DNA from: Plantactinospora sp039889035
Lineage (GTDB): Bacteria > Actinomycetota > Actinomycetes > Mycobacteriales > Micromonosporaceae
Direction: 5' to 3'
Length of the DNA stretch: 64,000 nucleotides
Assembly (NCBI GenBank): GCA_039889035.1
Contig: JBDQQY010000017.1
Coordinates: forward strand, 124,001 to 188,000
Shown piece after piece: positions 44,794-54,200 of the stretch (its first letter is position 1; every line of letters starts with the position of its first letter). The position numbers and the translations under genes are program-made. The notes beneath the pieces are model-generated. The model did no database searches. It was not told where the DNA came from and was given only the letters and a program-made list of their open reading frames with translations.

Positions 44794-45618
44794 TCAGCCG
44801 CCGCTGTCGCTGGTGACCTTGACGGCGGCACCGAGGGTCGGTGCCGCCCTCCTGGCGAGTTCGCCGGCACGGTCCAGATCCGCGCTCTCCGCCACCACGA
44901 TGCTCACCGCCGATCCGGTCGCACGATCGCGTCGCAGAGTCGCGCCGACGACGCGGTACCGAGCGACCACCGCCTCGTACGCGGCGATCGCCTCAGCGGG
45001 GAAACCGTCGTTGAAGTCGGTCTCCACGCGGAGCGAGGGCCGCACGCCGCGCTCGGTGCTGACCTCCAGCGAGGTCACTTTCGAGAGTGGCTGGTGCTGG
45101 TCGCCGTCGGCCATCATGTCCTTGAACACCGCCATTGCGCCAGCGGAATTGACCGCGGTGACCTTGATCTCCCAGCGGTCGGTCTTTTCTTTCCAGGGCG
45201 CATCCTTGATTTCGCCGTTCACTACCCGGCCGTCGTTCGTCAGTGAGTGCCACAGCGCCAGTGCCTTGCCGGCACGGGTCTTGTCCGCGACAACGGTGAA
45301 GGTGATGCCGTCCGCCGTGATCCGGCCGGTGGTGTCGTCGTGACCGGCGACGTACTCCCTCAGCTCGTTCGCCAGCTCGGTCACGCGGTCGGCCGAGGTG
45401 CCGTCCTTGAGGATCAGCACGCCGCTCGCCGTTCCGAGGAAGGGCAGCGTGTTGTTGTCGGTGGTGTCGATCTTGACGACGTCCGGCGTGCCGGCCCAGT
45501 CTTCCTCGAAATCCGCGGCGAGTGCCGAGCCCTTGTCGATGGCGCAGCCGGTCAACATGGTCAGGCCCAGCACGAACGCGATGGTCCGGATCGGCCACCG
45601 CAGGCTGTTGCTTCCCAA
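44794..45618 (-). CDS. Lipoprotein of unknown function
   Basis: This is a 274-residue protein if started at TTG 45618, where AAGGAG lies 6 bp upstream; an ATG at 45633 lacks a ribosome site. The signal (WPIRTIAFVLGLTMLTGC) is a lipobox. The mature part is a repeat-like alpha/beta protein without recognised motif. Its opening resembles the truncated lipoprotein at 30088, making a small paralogous family in this region. The promoter region carries a perfect 16-bp palindrome at 45733. Confidence 0.7.
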   Translation of the reverse strand: MGSNSLRWPIRTIAFVLGLTMLTGCAIDKGSALAADFEEDWAGTPDVVKIDTTDNNTLPFLGTASGVLILKDGTSADRVTELANELREYVAGHDDTTGRITADGITFTVVADKTRAGKALALWHSLTNDGRVVNGEIKDAPWKEKTDRWEIKVTAVNSAGAMAVFKDMMADGDQHQPLSKVTSLEVSTERGVRPSLRVETDFNDGFPAEAIAAYEAVVARYRVVGATLRRDRATGSAVSIVVAESADLDRAGELARRAAPTLGAAVKVTSDSGG

Positions 45619-45732
45619 TGTCGTCTCCTTCAAGGGGGGTCACCGGCGGGCCGATCAGGCCCGGTCCTGCCCCGCAGGGGTCGCGACCGTCTGAAGCCTG
45701 CGGCGCTGTTCGTCGACGGTAAGCAGGTTAGC

Positions 45733-45748
45733 CTCCTTGATCAAGGAG
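45733..45748. promoter_or_regulatory. Perfect 16-bp palindrome upstream of lipoprotein gene
   Basis: CTCCTTGATCAAGGAG is fully self-complementary and lies 115 bp upstream of the lipoprotein start. It has the size and symmetry of a dimeric repressor site. No nearby regulator suggests its owner. Confidence 0.42.
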
Positions 45749-45799
45749 AGGCGCGCTGGGGCCTGGACCGCCAGGTTTTTCCAGCGGTACACGGCCGGC

Positions 45800-45840
45800 G
45801 CCGTCGTGATCGTGCGCCGGCGGTCGGCCAGGGCCTGACG
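45800..45840 (+). pseudogene. Duplicated relic of the DUF2330 gene 3' end
   Basis: These 41 bp match 47034-47074 at 39 of 41 positions, including the TGA stop; they encode the same tail, AVVIVRRRSARA. Upstream of 45800 and downstream of 45840 the similarity ends at once. The fragment lies 80 bp before the intact gene, as left by collapse or partial deletion of a tandem copy. Confidence 0.8.
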
Positions 45841-45920
45841 CTGTCCCGCTGAGTGGACCCTCGCCCGGTCACGCTCCGGAGCTGACGCACACTATGCCGA
45901 CGACACGACGGGAGGGTGCT

Positions 45921-47072
45921 GTGACAGTCCGCGGAACAGGCCGGTCGGTGACCCGACCGGAGATCGCCGAGGAACACGACGGCGGGGCCGGAGGGCGGAA
46001 CCCGACCGTGGTCGACCGCGTCCGACGGGTCATGGCATTCGGCCGTACGGCAACCCGCATCGGAGTGGTGGTCGCGCTCGCCGGCACGATGCTGGGAGTC
46101 GATCCCGCGACGTCCGGCGCCTGCGCCTGCGGAGCGTTCGTCGCCAACGACAAGTTGCGTGCGCAGCAGGAGACCGCGCTGGTGGAGCTGACCGGCCGCA
46201 CCGAGTCGATCACCCTCTCGGTGCAGGCGCGTTCCGAGGCGACCCAGGCGGCGTTCCTGATGCCTGTCCCCGCCCGCGCCCGGTTCGAGGTGGCCGACGG
46301 GGAACTGTTCAGCGAGCTCGACCGGATCAGCCGCCCGGACGTCGAGGTCCGGCGCGTGCGGGTGGACGGTAACGGCGCGGGTGCACCCCCGCAGTCCGAT
46401 CCCGGCGCCATCGTCGTCGACCACGTCGAGATCGGGCCCTACGAGGTCGCCCAGCTCGCCGGCACCGACGCCACCGCCGTGGCGCGCTGGCTGGGCGCCA
46501 ACGACTTCACCCTGCCCGCCGCCCTCGCAGGCGCGCTCGGACCGTACCTCGCGGAGGGCTGGCTCGTCGTCGCGGTGCGCCTGGCCCCGACCTCCGGCAG
46601 CCTCTCCGCCGGACTGCCGCCGATGCGGCTGGCGTTCGAGACCGACACGCCGGTCTACCCGATGCGACTGTCGGCCACGGCCGAGGGCAGCCAGCCGCTG
46701 CGCCTGTACGTGCTGGCCGACCACCGGATGGATGTCAGCAATCCGGCGCCCAAGGGCGACGCGCCCGACCTGACGTTCGCGGGCGAGGTGAAGCCGGACC
46801 CGCAGTATCCGAGGCTGTCCGCGGCGTTGGACGGCCCGCGTTTCCTGACCCGCTACGACGGGGAGTTCAGGCCGGCGCAGATCACCGACGACATCCGCTT
46901 CACCCGCTCCGCGACCGACGAGCCCCACCGCGCGGTCGTGATCGTCAACGAGTACGTCCGCTCGCCGTGGCCGATGCCCGCGGTGCCGCTGATCCTGCTG
47001 GGCTCGGCGCTGGTCGCCGTCGCCGTCGCCGTCGCCGTCGTGATCGTACGCCGACGGTCGGCCAGGGCCTGA
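45921..47072 (+). CDS. DUF2330 membrane-anchored exported protein
   Basis: This 383-aa protein starts at GTG 45921 (GGAGG 5 bp upstream). A later ATG at 46032 would begin directly at the signal segment RIGVVVALAGTMLG. The mature start ACACGAFVANDKLRAQQETA is the cysteine-rich DUF2330 opening. The ectodomain has no enzymatic motif I can name. It ends in a single membrane span built from Val-Ala repeats (VAVAVAVAVVIV) and a basic tail, so it is displayed outside the membrane. Its last 41 bp are duplicated at 45800. Confidence 0.82.
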   Translation: MTVRGTGRSVTRPEIAEEHDGGAGGRNPTVVDRVRRVMAFGRTATRIGVVVALAGTMLGVDPATSGACACGAFVANDKLRAQQETALVELTGRTESITLSVQARSEATQAAFLMPVPARARFEVADGELFSELDRISRPDVEVRRVRVDGNGAGAPPQSDPGAIVVDHVEIGPYEVAQLAGTDATAVARWLGANDFTLPAALAGALGPYLAEGWLVVAVRLAPTSGSLSAGLPPMRLAFETDTPVYPMRLSATAEGSQPLRLYVLADHRMDVSNPAPKGDAPDLTFAGEVKPDPQYPRLSAALDGPRFLTRYDGEFRPAQITDDIRFTRSATDEPHRAVVIVNEYVRSPWPMPAVPLILLGSALVAVAVAVAVVIVRRRSARA

Positions 47073-47183
47073 CGGCCTGCGACGGCAAAAACGATTTGAC
47101 AGCGGAGATAGTCTGATCCTCCGTACTTTCGGCGGACCGTGAGTCGCGAGGGGGCCCTGCCCTCTCAAGACTCAGGAGCCGCA

Positions 47184-48386
47184 ATGCGCCGGGCGCCCGC
47201 CCTCTCCTTTCTCCTCGTCACTGTCTTCCTCGACATGCTCGGGCTCGGCCTGATCGTGCCGATCGTGCCGGCCCTGATGACGGCCGTCACCGAGGACGCC
47301 GCCGCCGCGGTCTTCTGGTCCGGCCTGCTCGGCTCGATCTACGGCCTGCTGCAGTTCGCCGTCTCGCCGCTGCTCGGTCGGCTCTCCGACCGGTACGGCC
47401 GACGGCCCGTCCTGCTCGCGTCGCTGGCCTGCCTCGGCCTCGACTGGCTGGCCCATGCGGTTTCACCCAGCCCCTGGACGCTCCTGGTGTTTCATGCCCT
47501 CGCCGGTGCGTGCGCGGGAACGAACACCGTGGTCAACGCGTACATCGCGGACGTCACGGAGCCCGAGTCGCGGGCTCGCGCGTACGGGTTGATCGGCTCC
47601 GCGTTCGGGCTCGGCTTCGTCGCCGGCCCGACCGTCGGCGGCCTGCTCGGCGCCGTCGACGTACGCCTGCCGTTCTTCGCCGCGGCCGCGCTGTCCTTCG
47701 CCAACGTCGCCTACGGCTGGTTCGTGCTGCCCGAGTCGCGGCCCGGCGACCGGACCACCCCGCTCACCCTGCGGCTGGCGAACCCGGCCGGCGCCGTCGC
47801 CGTCGTCCTGGGCCGGCCGGTGCTCGGGCGGCTCGGGTACGCCCGCTTCTGCGCCGATGTCGCCCGCGTGACCCACCAGTCGATCTGGACGTTCTTCCTC
47901 ACGTACCAGTTCGCTTGGAGCACCACGCACGTCGGCGTCGTGATGGCGGCGGGCGCGTTCGCCAGCGCGGTCTTCCAGGCGCGGGCCGTCGGTCCGGTCG
48001 TCCGACGGCTCGGCGACAAGCGTGCCGCGGTGGCCGGCAGCCTGCTCGGTGTCGCGTCGCTGGCAGGTACGGCGTTCGTGTCCGTGCCGTGGATGCTCTA
48101 CGTCCTTCAGGCGGTCGGCGTGCTCGGCTCGGTCGGCGGTGCGGCCGCGCGATCGTGGATCTCCCGCAACGTCCGGGCCGACGAACAAGGGACCGTGCAG
48201 GGCGCGCTGACCGGGATCGGCGCCATCGCCGAGACCGTGGTGCCGGTTGCGGCTGGCACGGCGTTCGGGTGGTCGCTGACGTACGCATCACCAGGTCTGG
48301 TCTTCGTCGGTGCGGCCGCTTTCGCGGCCGTGTCGACGCTGCTGCTGGCCGCTACGCCCGACTCCCGGACGGCACCGATCGGATAA
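47184..48386 (+). CDS. MFS transporter, TetA-like (DHA1) family
   Basis: This 400-aa protein has about 12 spans. The N-terminal FLDMLGLGLIVPIVPALM, motif A GRLSDRYGRRPVLL and motif C GLGFVAGPTVGGLLG are characteristic of the TetA/Bcr drug-proton antiporters. ATG 47184 has AGGAG 7 bp upstream; an upstream in-frame start at 47139 is poorer. No TetR-type regulator is adjacent. Substrate unknown. Confidence 0.9.
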   Translation: MRRAPALSFLLVTVFLDMLGLGLIVPIVPALMTAVTEDAAAAVFWSGLLGSIYGLLQFAVSPLLGRLSDRYGRRPVLLASLACLGLDWLAHAVSPSPWTLLVFHALAGACAGTNTVVNAYIADVTEPESRARAYGLIGSAFGLGFVAGPTVGGLLGAVDVRLPFFAAAALSFANVAYGWFVLPESRPGDRTTPLTLRLANPAGAVAVVLGRPVLGRLGYARFCADVARVTHQSIWTFFLTYQFAWSTTHVGVVMAAGAFASAVFQARAVGPVVRRLGDKRAAVAGSLLGVASLAGTAFVSVPWMLYVLQAVGVLGSVGGAAARSWISRNVRADEQGTVQGALTGIGAIAETVVPVAAGTAFGWSLTYASPGLVFVGAAAFAAVSTLLLAATPDSRTAPIG

Positions 48387-48675
48387 ATGCCGGTGCGGTC
48401 GTCTGGGCATGCACAGGACTCCGACGATTTCCTGCGCCGCCCGGACGACCGCACCCCAACTCGTGGCGCAACTCCGGCGACGTGCGGCGGCCGTGAGCGT
48501 CGTGCCGGACCTTCGGCGTGGACGCGACGAGTTCGACGCGACCGTCTATGCTGCCTCGCACGCCAGGCACGTGCAGCGGGCATGGAGCACGAGGACGAAG
48601 GGACACCGGTGACACATCCACGCCAGCATGCTGGAGCGAACGGGCAGCGTGCGCTGTCCGGAGAGCTGGGGCGAC

Positions 48676-48903
48676 ATGAGCGGCCTCGGGAGGTGGAGCC
48701 TCGGTATCGGCGTCGGGCTCCTGGTCGTGGCCGTACTCTGCTCGGTGCTGACCCTGGTCCCGGTCGCGGTGATCACCGGCATCCTGGGCCTGGTCGCGCT
48801 CGGCATCGCCGGATACGACGCGGTCTACTACTGGCTGGAACGGGCCGGCCAGCGCCGTCGGGAAGCCAGGGCGCGGGAACGCCAGGCCCGCGAGGGCCGC
48901 TGA
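48676..48903 (+). CDS. Small membrane protein (75 aa)
   Basis: It has two hydrophobic segments (LGIGVGLLVVAVLCSVLTLV and VAVITGILGLVALGIAGY) and then a highly basic tail (QRRREARARERQAREGR). Start at ATG 48676 follows GAGAGCTGGGG. The tail probably faces the cytoplasm. I know no function. The 289 bp before it (48387-48675) show no gene. Confidence 0.6.
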   Translation: MSGLGRWSLGIGVGLLVVAVLCSVLTLVPVAVITGILGLVALGIAGYDAVYYWLERAGQRRREARARERQAREGR

Positions 48904-48977
48904 ACCGGAGAGCCGGAGGCCGCTCCCGCACCGGAACGCCAGACCCGAACCGAGTTCGGCACCCTACAGGTGTCCAC

Positions 48978-49028
48978 GAGGTCTCCGGTTCAGGTTCGCG
49001 TGGTCGCCGAACCCAAACCGGAGACCTC
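48978..49028. terminator. Long hairpin, probable terminator
   Basis: GAGGTCTCCGGTT (48978-48990) pairs perfectly with AACCGGAGACCTC (49016-49028). An inner GGTTCG/CGAACC pair extends the structure after a 2-nt mismatch on each side. It lies 75 bp after the small membrane protein. No T-run follows. It could end that transcript or be a repeat-type palindrome. Confidence 0.55.
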
Positions 49029-49090
49029 GCTACATCACGGCCCCGGCTCACCCCGTGCACGTGCGGGTGCTGCTCGGATCCTTTGCGGTA

Positions 49091-49107
49091 TGTCCAGTAT
49101 TCGGACA
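49091..49107. promoter_or_regulatory. Inverted repeat TGTCC-7-GGACA
   Basis: TGTCCAGTATTCGGACA has perfect 5-bp arms around an AT-rich centre, 63 bp upstream of the start at 49170. The following AAAAATTCGCTATC is the most AT-rich spot here and probably part of the promoter. Confidence 0.38.
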
Positions 49108-49169
49108 AAAATTCGCTATCGTCGGGTGGATGGATGTTCGGGGCCGAGGCGACGGGAGGGGGACGGGCG

Positions 49170-49346
49170 ATGTCGCGGGGGCGGGTCGGTGACCGTGTCG
49201 TCGGGGCGGTCGGTGCCGCCGCGGGTACCGCCGCGGATCCCAGGGCGGGAGTGGGGCAGCTCCGCGGCCGGGTGGCCCGGCCGGCTGCGGTCGGGATCGC
49301 GGTAGCCCTGGTCGTCGGTTATCTTCTCGGCCGCCGCCGTCGCTGA
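49170..49346 (+). CDS. Small single-span membrane protein (58 aa)
   Basis: This short ORF opens MSRGRVGDRVVGAVGAAAGT and ends with a membrane segment and basic stop (AVGIAVALVVGYLLGRRRR). The tail looks like those of DUF3618-type envelope proteins. ATG 49170 follows GGAGGGGG. It is 34 bp before the thiamine-diphosphate enzyme gene and may be co-transcribed. Confidence 0.58.
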   Translation: MSRGRVGDRVVGAVGAAAGTAADPRAGVGQLRGRVARPAAVGIAVALVVGYLLGRRRR

Positions 49347-49380
49347 ACCAGTTCGGCCGGTCGGATACGGGGGACGAGTC

Positions 49381-51147
49381 ATGCAGGAGATTGTCGGAGA
49401 GGTCGTTGCCCGCCGCCTGGTCGAGTGGGGCGTCGACACGATTTTCGGGCTTCCTGGCGACGGGATCAACGGCCTGATGGAAGGCTTCCGTCGACAGCGG
49501 GACCGGCTGCGGTTCGTCCTGGTCCACCACGAGGAGGCCGCGGCCTTCATGGCCACCGGGTACGCCAAGGCGACCGGGCGGCTCGGCGTCTGCGCCGCCA
49601 CCTCTGGCCCGGGAGCGATCCACCTGCTCAACGGGCTGTACGACGCGAAGCTCGACCACGTCCCGGTACTGGCCCTCACCGGCATGTCGGAGACCTCGGT
49701 CATCGGCTCCCAATACCAGCAGGAGGTGCACACCGACCTGCTCTTCCAGGACGTCGCCGGCTACAACGTGGTGGTCATGAACCCGCAGCAGGTGCCGGGT
49801 GTGGTCGACATCGCCATCCGCACCGCTCTGGCCAGGCACACCGTGGCACACCTGACCTTTCCGAACGACGTGCAGGTCGCGGCGGCCACGGCCGACCCGT
49901 ACCGGCATGTCAGCCCGGGAGCCCCGCCCCGCAGCAATCCGTCGGTCGCCCGTCCTCCGGTGCCGGCCGCGCAGGAGGAACTGGAGCGGGCCGCCGAGGT
50001 GCTCAACGCCGGCCGCAAGGTCGCGATGCTGGTCGGTGTCGGCGCCCGGGACGCCCGCGACGAGGTGTTGGCCGCCGCTGACCGCCTGGCCGCGCCGATC
50101 GTCAAGACGCTCCCCGGCAAGCAGGTCGTTCCGGACGAGCATCCGCTCGCCACCGGCGGTCTCGGGCTGCTCGGCACGAAACCGAGCGAGGAACTGATGG
50201 AGGAGTGCGACACCCTCCTGATGGTCGGGACGAACTTCCCGTACTCCAGTTACCTGCCGTCGCCAGGGCAGGCGAAGGTGGTCCAGATCGACCGGGACGC
50301 CGACCAGATCGGCATGCGGCTGCCGGTGGCGGCGGCGGTCACCGCCGACGCCGGGCTGGCGCTCAAGCAGCTCGTGCCGATGCTGCGACCGGCCGCGGAC
50401 CGGTCCTTCCTCGGCAAGTACCAGCAGGCCCGCGACGAGTGGCGGGCGGACATGCAGTCGCTCTGCGACCCGAGCCGGCACCCGATCGCGCCGCAGTACG
50501 TGGTCGGCTGCCTGGACGAGATGGCCGCCGACGACGCGATTCTCACCTGCGACTCCGGCACCATCGCCACCTGGTCGGCACGGCACTGGACGATCCGGGG
50601 CGGCCGGGAGTACTACCTCTCCGGGAACCTCGCCACGATGGCGTGCGGCCTGCCGTACGCCATCGCCATCCAGCGCGCGTACCCCGGGCGGCAGGTGATC
50701 GCGTACGTCGGGGACGGCGGCTTCGCGATGCTGATGGCGGAGTTCCTCACCGCGGTCCGGCACGAACTGCCGATCAAGGTGATCGTCAACAACAACAACG
50801 CGTACGGGCAGATCCTCTGGGAGCAGATCGTCCTCGGCTATCCCGAGTATGCCGTCCGGCACCCGCGGCCGGAGCCCGACTTCGCCGCCTGGGCCCAGGC
50901 CTGCGGCGGGTACGGCGCCAAGGTCAGCGAGCCGGGACGGGTCTCCGCCGCGATCCGGACGGCCCTGGCCCACCCGGGGCCGGCGCTGGTGGACTGCCAG
51001 GTCAACGCCGACGAGCCGCCGATGCCCGGGAAGGTCAAGTACGAGCAGGCGAAGGCGTTCACCGAAGCGTTCCTGCGCGGCGAGCCGAACCGGATGGCCA
51101 AGCTGGCCACGGTCACCCGCGACAAGATCAACCAGCTCCGGTCATGA
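49381..51147 (+). CDS. Thiamine-diphosphate enzyme (pyruvate oxidase/acetolactate synthase-like)
   Basis: This 588-aa protein has the three-domain layout of the POX/ALS family. The N-terminal PYR domain includes VHHEEAAAFMATGYAK (catalytic Glu). The central Rossmann-like domain is around 195-330. The C-terminal PP domain has GDGGFAML...VNNNNAYG, the metal/ThDP motif. It resembles PoxB-type and 'TPP-requiring' proteins more than biosynthetic IlvB; no IlvN regulatory subunit or ketol-acid reductoisomerase gene adjoins. The next genes encode an FAD/Fe-S dehydrogenase and an enolase-family enzyme, so it may handle an alpha-keto acid produced by them. Confidence 0.9.
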   Translation: MQEIVGEVVARRLVEWGVDTIFGLPGDGINGLMEGFRRQRDRLRFVLVHHEEAAAFMATGYAKATGRLGVCAATSGPGAIHLLNGLYDAKLDHVPVLALTGMSETSVIGSQYQQEVHTDLLFQDVAGYNVVVMNPQQVPGVVDIAIRTALARHTVAHLTFPNDVQVAAATADPYRHVSPGAPPRSNPSVARPPVPAAQEELERAAEVLNAGRKVAMLVGVGARDARDEVLAAADRLAAPIVKTLPGKQVVPDEHPLATGGLGLLGTKPSEELMEECDTLLMVGTNFPYSSYLPSPGQAKVVQIDRDADQIGMRLPVAAAVTADAGLALKQLVPMLRPAADRSFLGKYQQARDEWRADMQSLCDPSRHPIAPQYVVGCLDEMAADDAILTCDSGTIATWSARHWTIRGGREYYLSGNLATMACGLPYAIAIQRAYPGRQVIAYVGDGGFAMLMAEFLTAVRHELPIKVIVNNNNAYGQILWEQIVLGYPEYAVRHPRPEPDFAAWAQACGGYGAKVSEPGRVSAAIRTALAHPGPALVDCQVNADEPPMPGKVKYEQAKAFTEAFLRGEPNRMAKLATVTRDKINQLRS

Positions 51148-51217
51148 GCGGGCGCGGCGAGCGGGTCGGCGGGCGCGGCGGGCCGGATGGCGGCACGGAG
51201 CGAACCGGAGTACCGAG

Positions 51218-54200
51218 ATGAGTGCGACGCACCTGCCCGACCCGCTCACCCGGGCCCCCGGGCCGGTCGAGGGGATCGACCTGTCGGGGCTCGCGGCCGA
51301 CCTGCGCGCCGTGGTGGACGGGGAGGTGCGGTTCGACGCCGGCTCCCGGGCCGCCTACTCGACCGATGCCTCCAACTACCGCCAGGTACCGCTCGGGGTG
51401 GTGCTGCCGCGTACCGTCGAGGCGGCCGTGGCGGCGGTGGCGGTCTGTCGGCGGTACGCGGCCCCGGTGCTGTCCCGCGGCGGCGGTACGAGTCTGATCG
51501 GCGAGTGCACCAACGTGGCCGTGGTGCTGGACTGGTCGAAGTACTGCCACCGGGTACTGGAGGTCGACCCGGAGCGGCGGACCTGCCTGGTCGAGCCGGG
51601 CATCGTCCGGGACACCCTCAACGAGCGGCTGGCGTCGTACGGGTTGGAGTTCGGCCCGATGCCGGCCACCCACGACCACTGCACCGTCGGCGGCATGCTC
51701 GGCAACAACTCCTGCGGCGCCAGCGCCCAGCGCACCGGCAAGGTGGTCGACAACGTCGTCGAACTGGAGGTGCTGCTCTACGACGGCACCCGGATGTGGG
51801 TGGGTGAGACCAGCGACGAGCAGTACGCCGAGATCCAGCGCGGCGGCGGTCGGCGGGCCGAGATCTATCGGCAGCTCCGGTCGCTGCGCGACGAGTACGC
51901 CGACGACATCCGCGCCCGGTTCCCGAAGATCCCCCGCCGGGTCTCCGGCTACAACCTCGACAGCCTGCTGCCGGAGAACCGGTTCCACCTCGGCCAGGCG
52001 CTGGTCGGCGCGGAGGGGACCCTGGTCACGATCCTGCGGGCCCGGTTGCGTCTGCTCCCCACGGTCAAGGCACGGTGCCTGGTCGTGCTCGGCTATCCGG
52101 ATCTCGCCGCCGCCGCCGACGACGTGCCGCGCGTCCTGTCGTACGACCCGATCGCCCTGGAGGGGATCGACGACAAGCTCATCGACTTCGAGAAGCGCAA
52201 GCATCTGCACCCGACAGCCCTGCACATGCTGCCGCCGGGTGGCGGCTGGCTGATGGTTCAGTTCGGTGCGGACACCGAGCGGGAGGCCGACGAGGCCGCG
52301 CAACGGTTCAGCGCCGAGACGCAGCGGCTGGACGGGCCGATCGTCTTCCGCTTCGAGGAGGAGGCCGACGAGGCGCAGCTCTGGGCGGTCCGGGAGGCCG
52401 GCCTCGGCGCCACCGCCTGGGTACCCGGGATGGCCGACACCTATCCCGGTTGGGAGGACTCGGCCGTCCCGCCCGAGCGGCTCGGCGCCTACCTGCGCGA
52501 CCTCGATCGGCTCTACCAGGAGTTCGGGTTCGAACAGGCGTCCCGCTACGGGCACTTCGGGCAGGGATGCGTGCACAGCCGGATCCCCTTCGAACCGCGC
52601 ACCGCCGACGGGGTACGGCAGTTCCGGTCCTTCGTGGAACGCGCGGCGGACCTGGTCGTCGCGTACGGCGGCTCGTTCTCCGGCGAGCACGGGGACGGAC
52701 AGGCCACCGGCGAACTGCTGCCCCGGATGTTCGGCGAGCGGGTGGCTCGCGCCTTCGGCCAGTTCAAGGCCATCTTCGATCCGACCGACCGGATGAACCC
52801 CGGCAAGGTGACGCCCGCGTACCCGATGGACACCCAGTTGCGGCTCGGCGTGGACTACAACCACGGCCCGGTCGACACGGTGTTCCGCTACCCGGAAGAC
52901 GCCGGCAGCTTCCCCCGGGCGGTACTGCGCTGCGTCGGGGTGGGCAAGTGCCGCCGCGAAGACGGCGGGGTGATGTGCCCGTCGTACATGGTGACCCGGG
53001 AGGAGGAGCACTCCACCCGGGGCCGGGCGCGACTGCTCTTCGAGATGCTCGACGGTACCGACCGGGGCGGCACGATCGGCGACGGCTGGCGCTCCACCGC
53101 GGTCCGCGACGCCCTCGACCTCTGCCTCGCCTGCAAGGGCTGCAAGTCCGACTGTCCGGTGAACGTCGACATGGCCACCTACAAGGCCGAGTTCCTCTCC
53201 CACCACTACGCCGGGCGGCTGCGACCCCGCGCGCACTACTCGATGGGCTGGCTGCCCGCCCTGGCTGCCCGCGCGTCTCGGGTGCCCCGGCTGGTCAACA
53301 GCCTGACCCACGCGCCCGGCCTGGCCCGGTTGGTCAAGTCGGCGGCGGGCCTGGACCAGCGCCGCGAGCTGCCGCTCTTCGCCGAGCAGACCCTGCAGCG
53401 CTGGTTCGCCGACCGGACACCGAGCGGCGACGGATCGCGGGGCGAGGTGGTGCTCTGGCCGGACACCTTCACCAACCGGTTCCACCCGTCGGTCGGCCGG
53501 GCCGCCGTCGAACTGCTGGAAGCCGCCGGCTGGCGGGTACGCATGCCGGCCGAGACCGTCTGCTGCGGCCTTACCTGGATCTCCACCGGCCAGTTGCACA
53601 CCGCCAGGCGAGTCTTGCGTCGTACGGTGGCCTCGCTGCGGCGTCATCTCCGGGCCGGCGCACTGGTGGTCGGCCTGGAACCCTCCTGCACCGCGGTGTT
53701 CCGCGCCGACGCCTTCGACCTGTTCCCCGACGACGAGGACGTACGCCGGCTCAAGCGGCAGACCGTGACCCTGGCCGAACTGCTACACGAGCACACCCCC
53801 GGCTGGCGGCCGCCCCAGCTCTCCCGGACCGCGTTGATCCAGACCCACTGCCACCAGCACGCCGTGCTCGGCACAACTGCCGAAGCGGCGGTGCTGCGCC
53901 AGGCCGGGGTGACGGCACACTTCCTCGACTCCGGCTGTTGCGGGCTGGCCGGTAACTTCGGCTTCGAACAGGGGCACTACGAGGTCTCCGAGGCCTGCGC
54001 CGAACGGGTGCTGCTGCCGGCGGTACGCGCCGCCGAACCGGGCGATGTCATCCTCGCCGACGGATTCAGCTGCCGTACCCAGATCGAGCAGGGCGCGGCG
54101 GACGGGCGCGCCGCGATCCACCTCGCCGAGTTGCTCCGCGCCGGACTGCGCGGCGATCACGGCGAACCGATGCCGGAACGCCGGTGGGCGCAGCGCCCGG

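Noticed and set aside
47026..47040. GCCGTC short tandem repeat
   Set aside because: It encodes the Val-Ala membrane span of the DUF2330 protein and needs no other explanation.
48900..49030. Possible tRNA suggested by paired segments and GGTTCG
   Set aside because: No acceptor/anticodon/T-arm arrangement with correct spacing could be built; the pairing is one long hairpin.
51128..53647. Long minus-strand frame opposite the FAD/Fe-S dehydrogenase
   Set aside because: The plus strand has clear flavin and cluster motifs; the antisense product is biased and motif-free.
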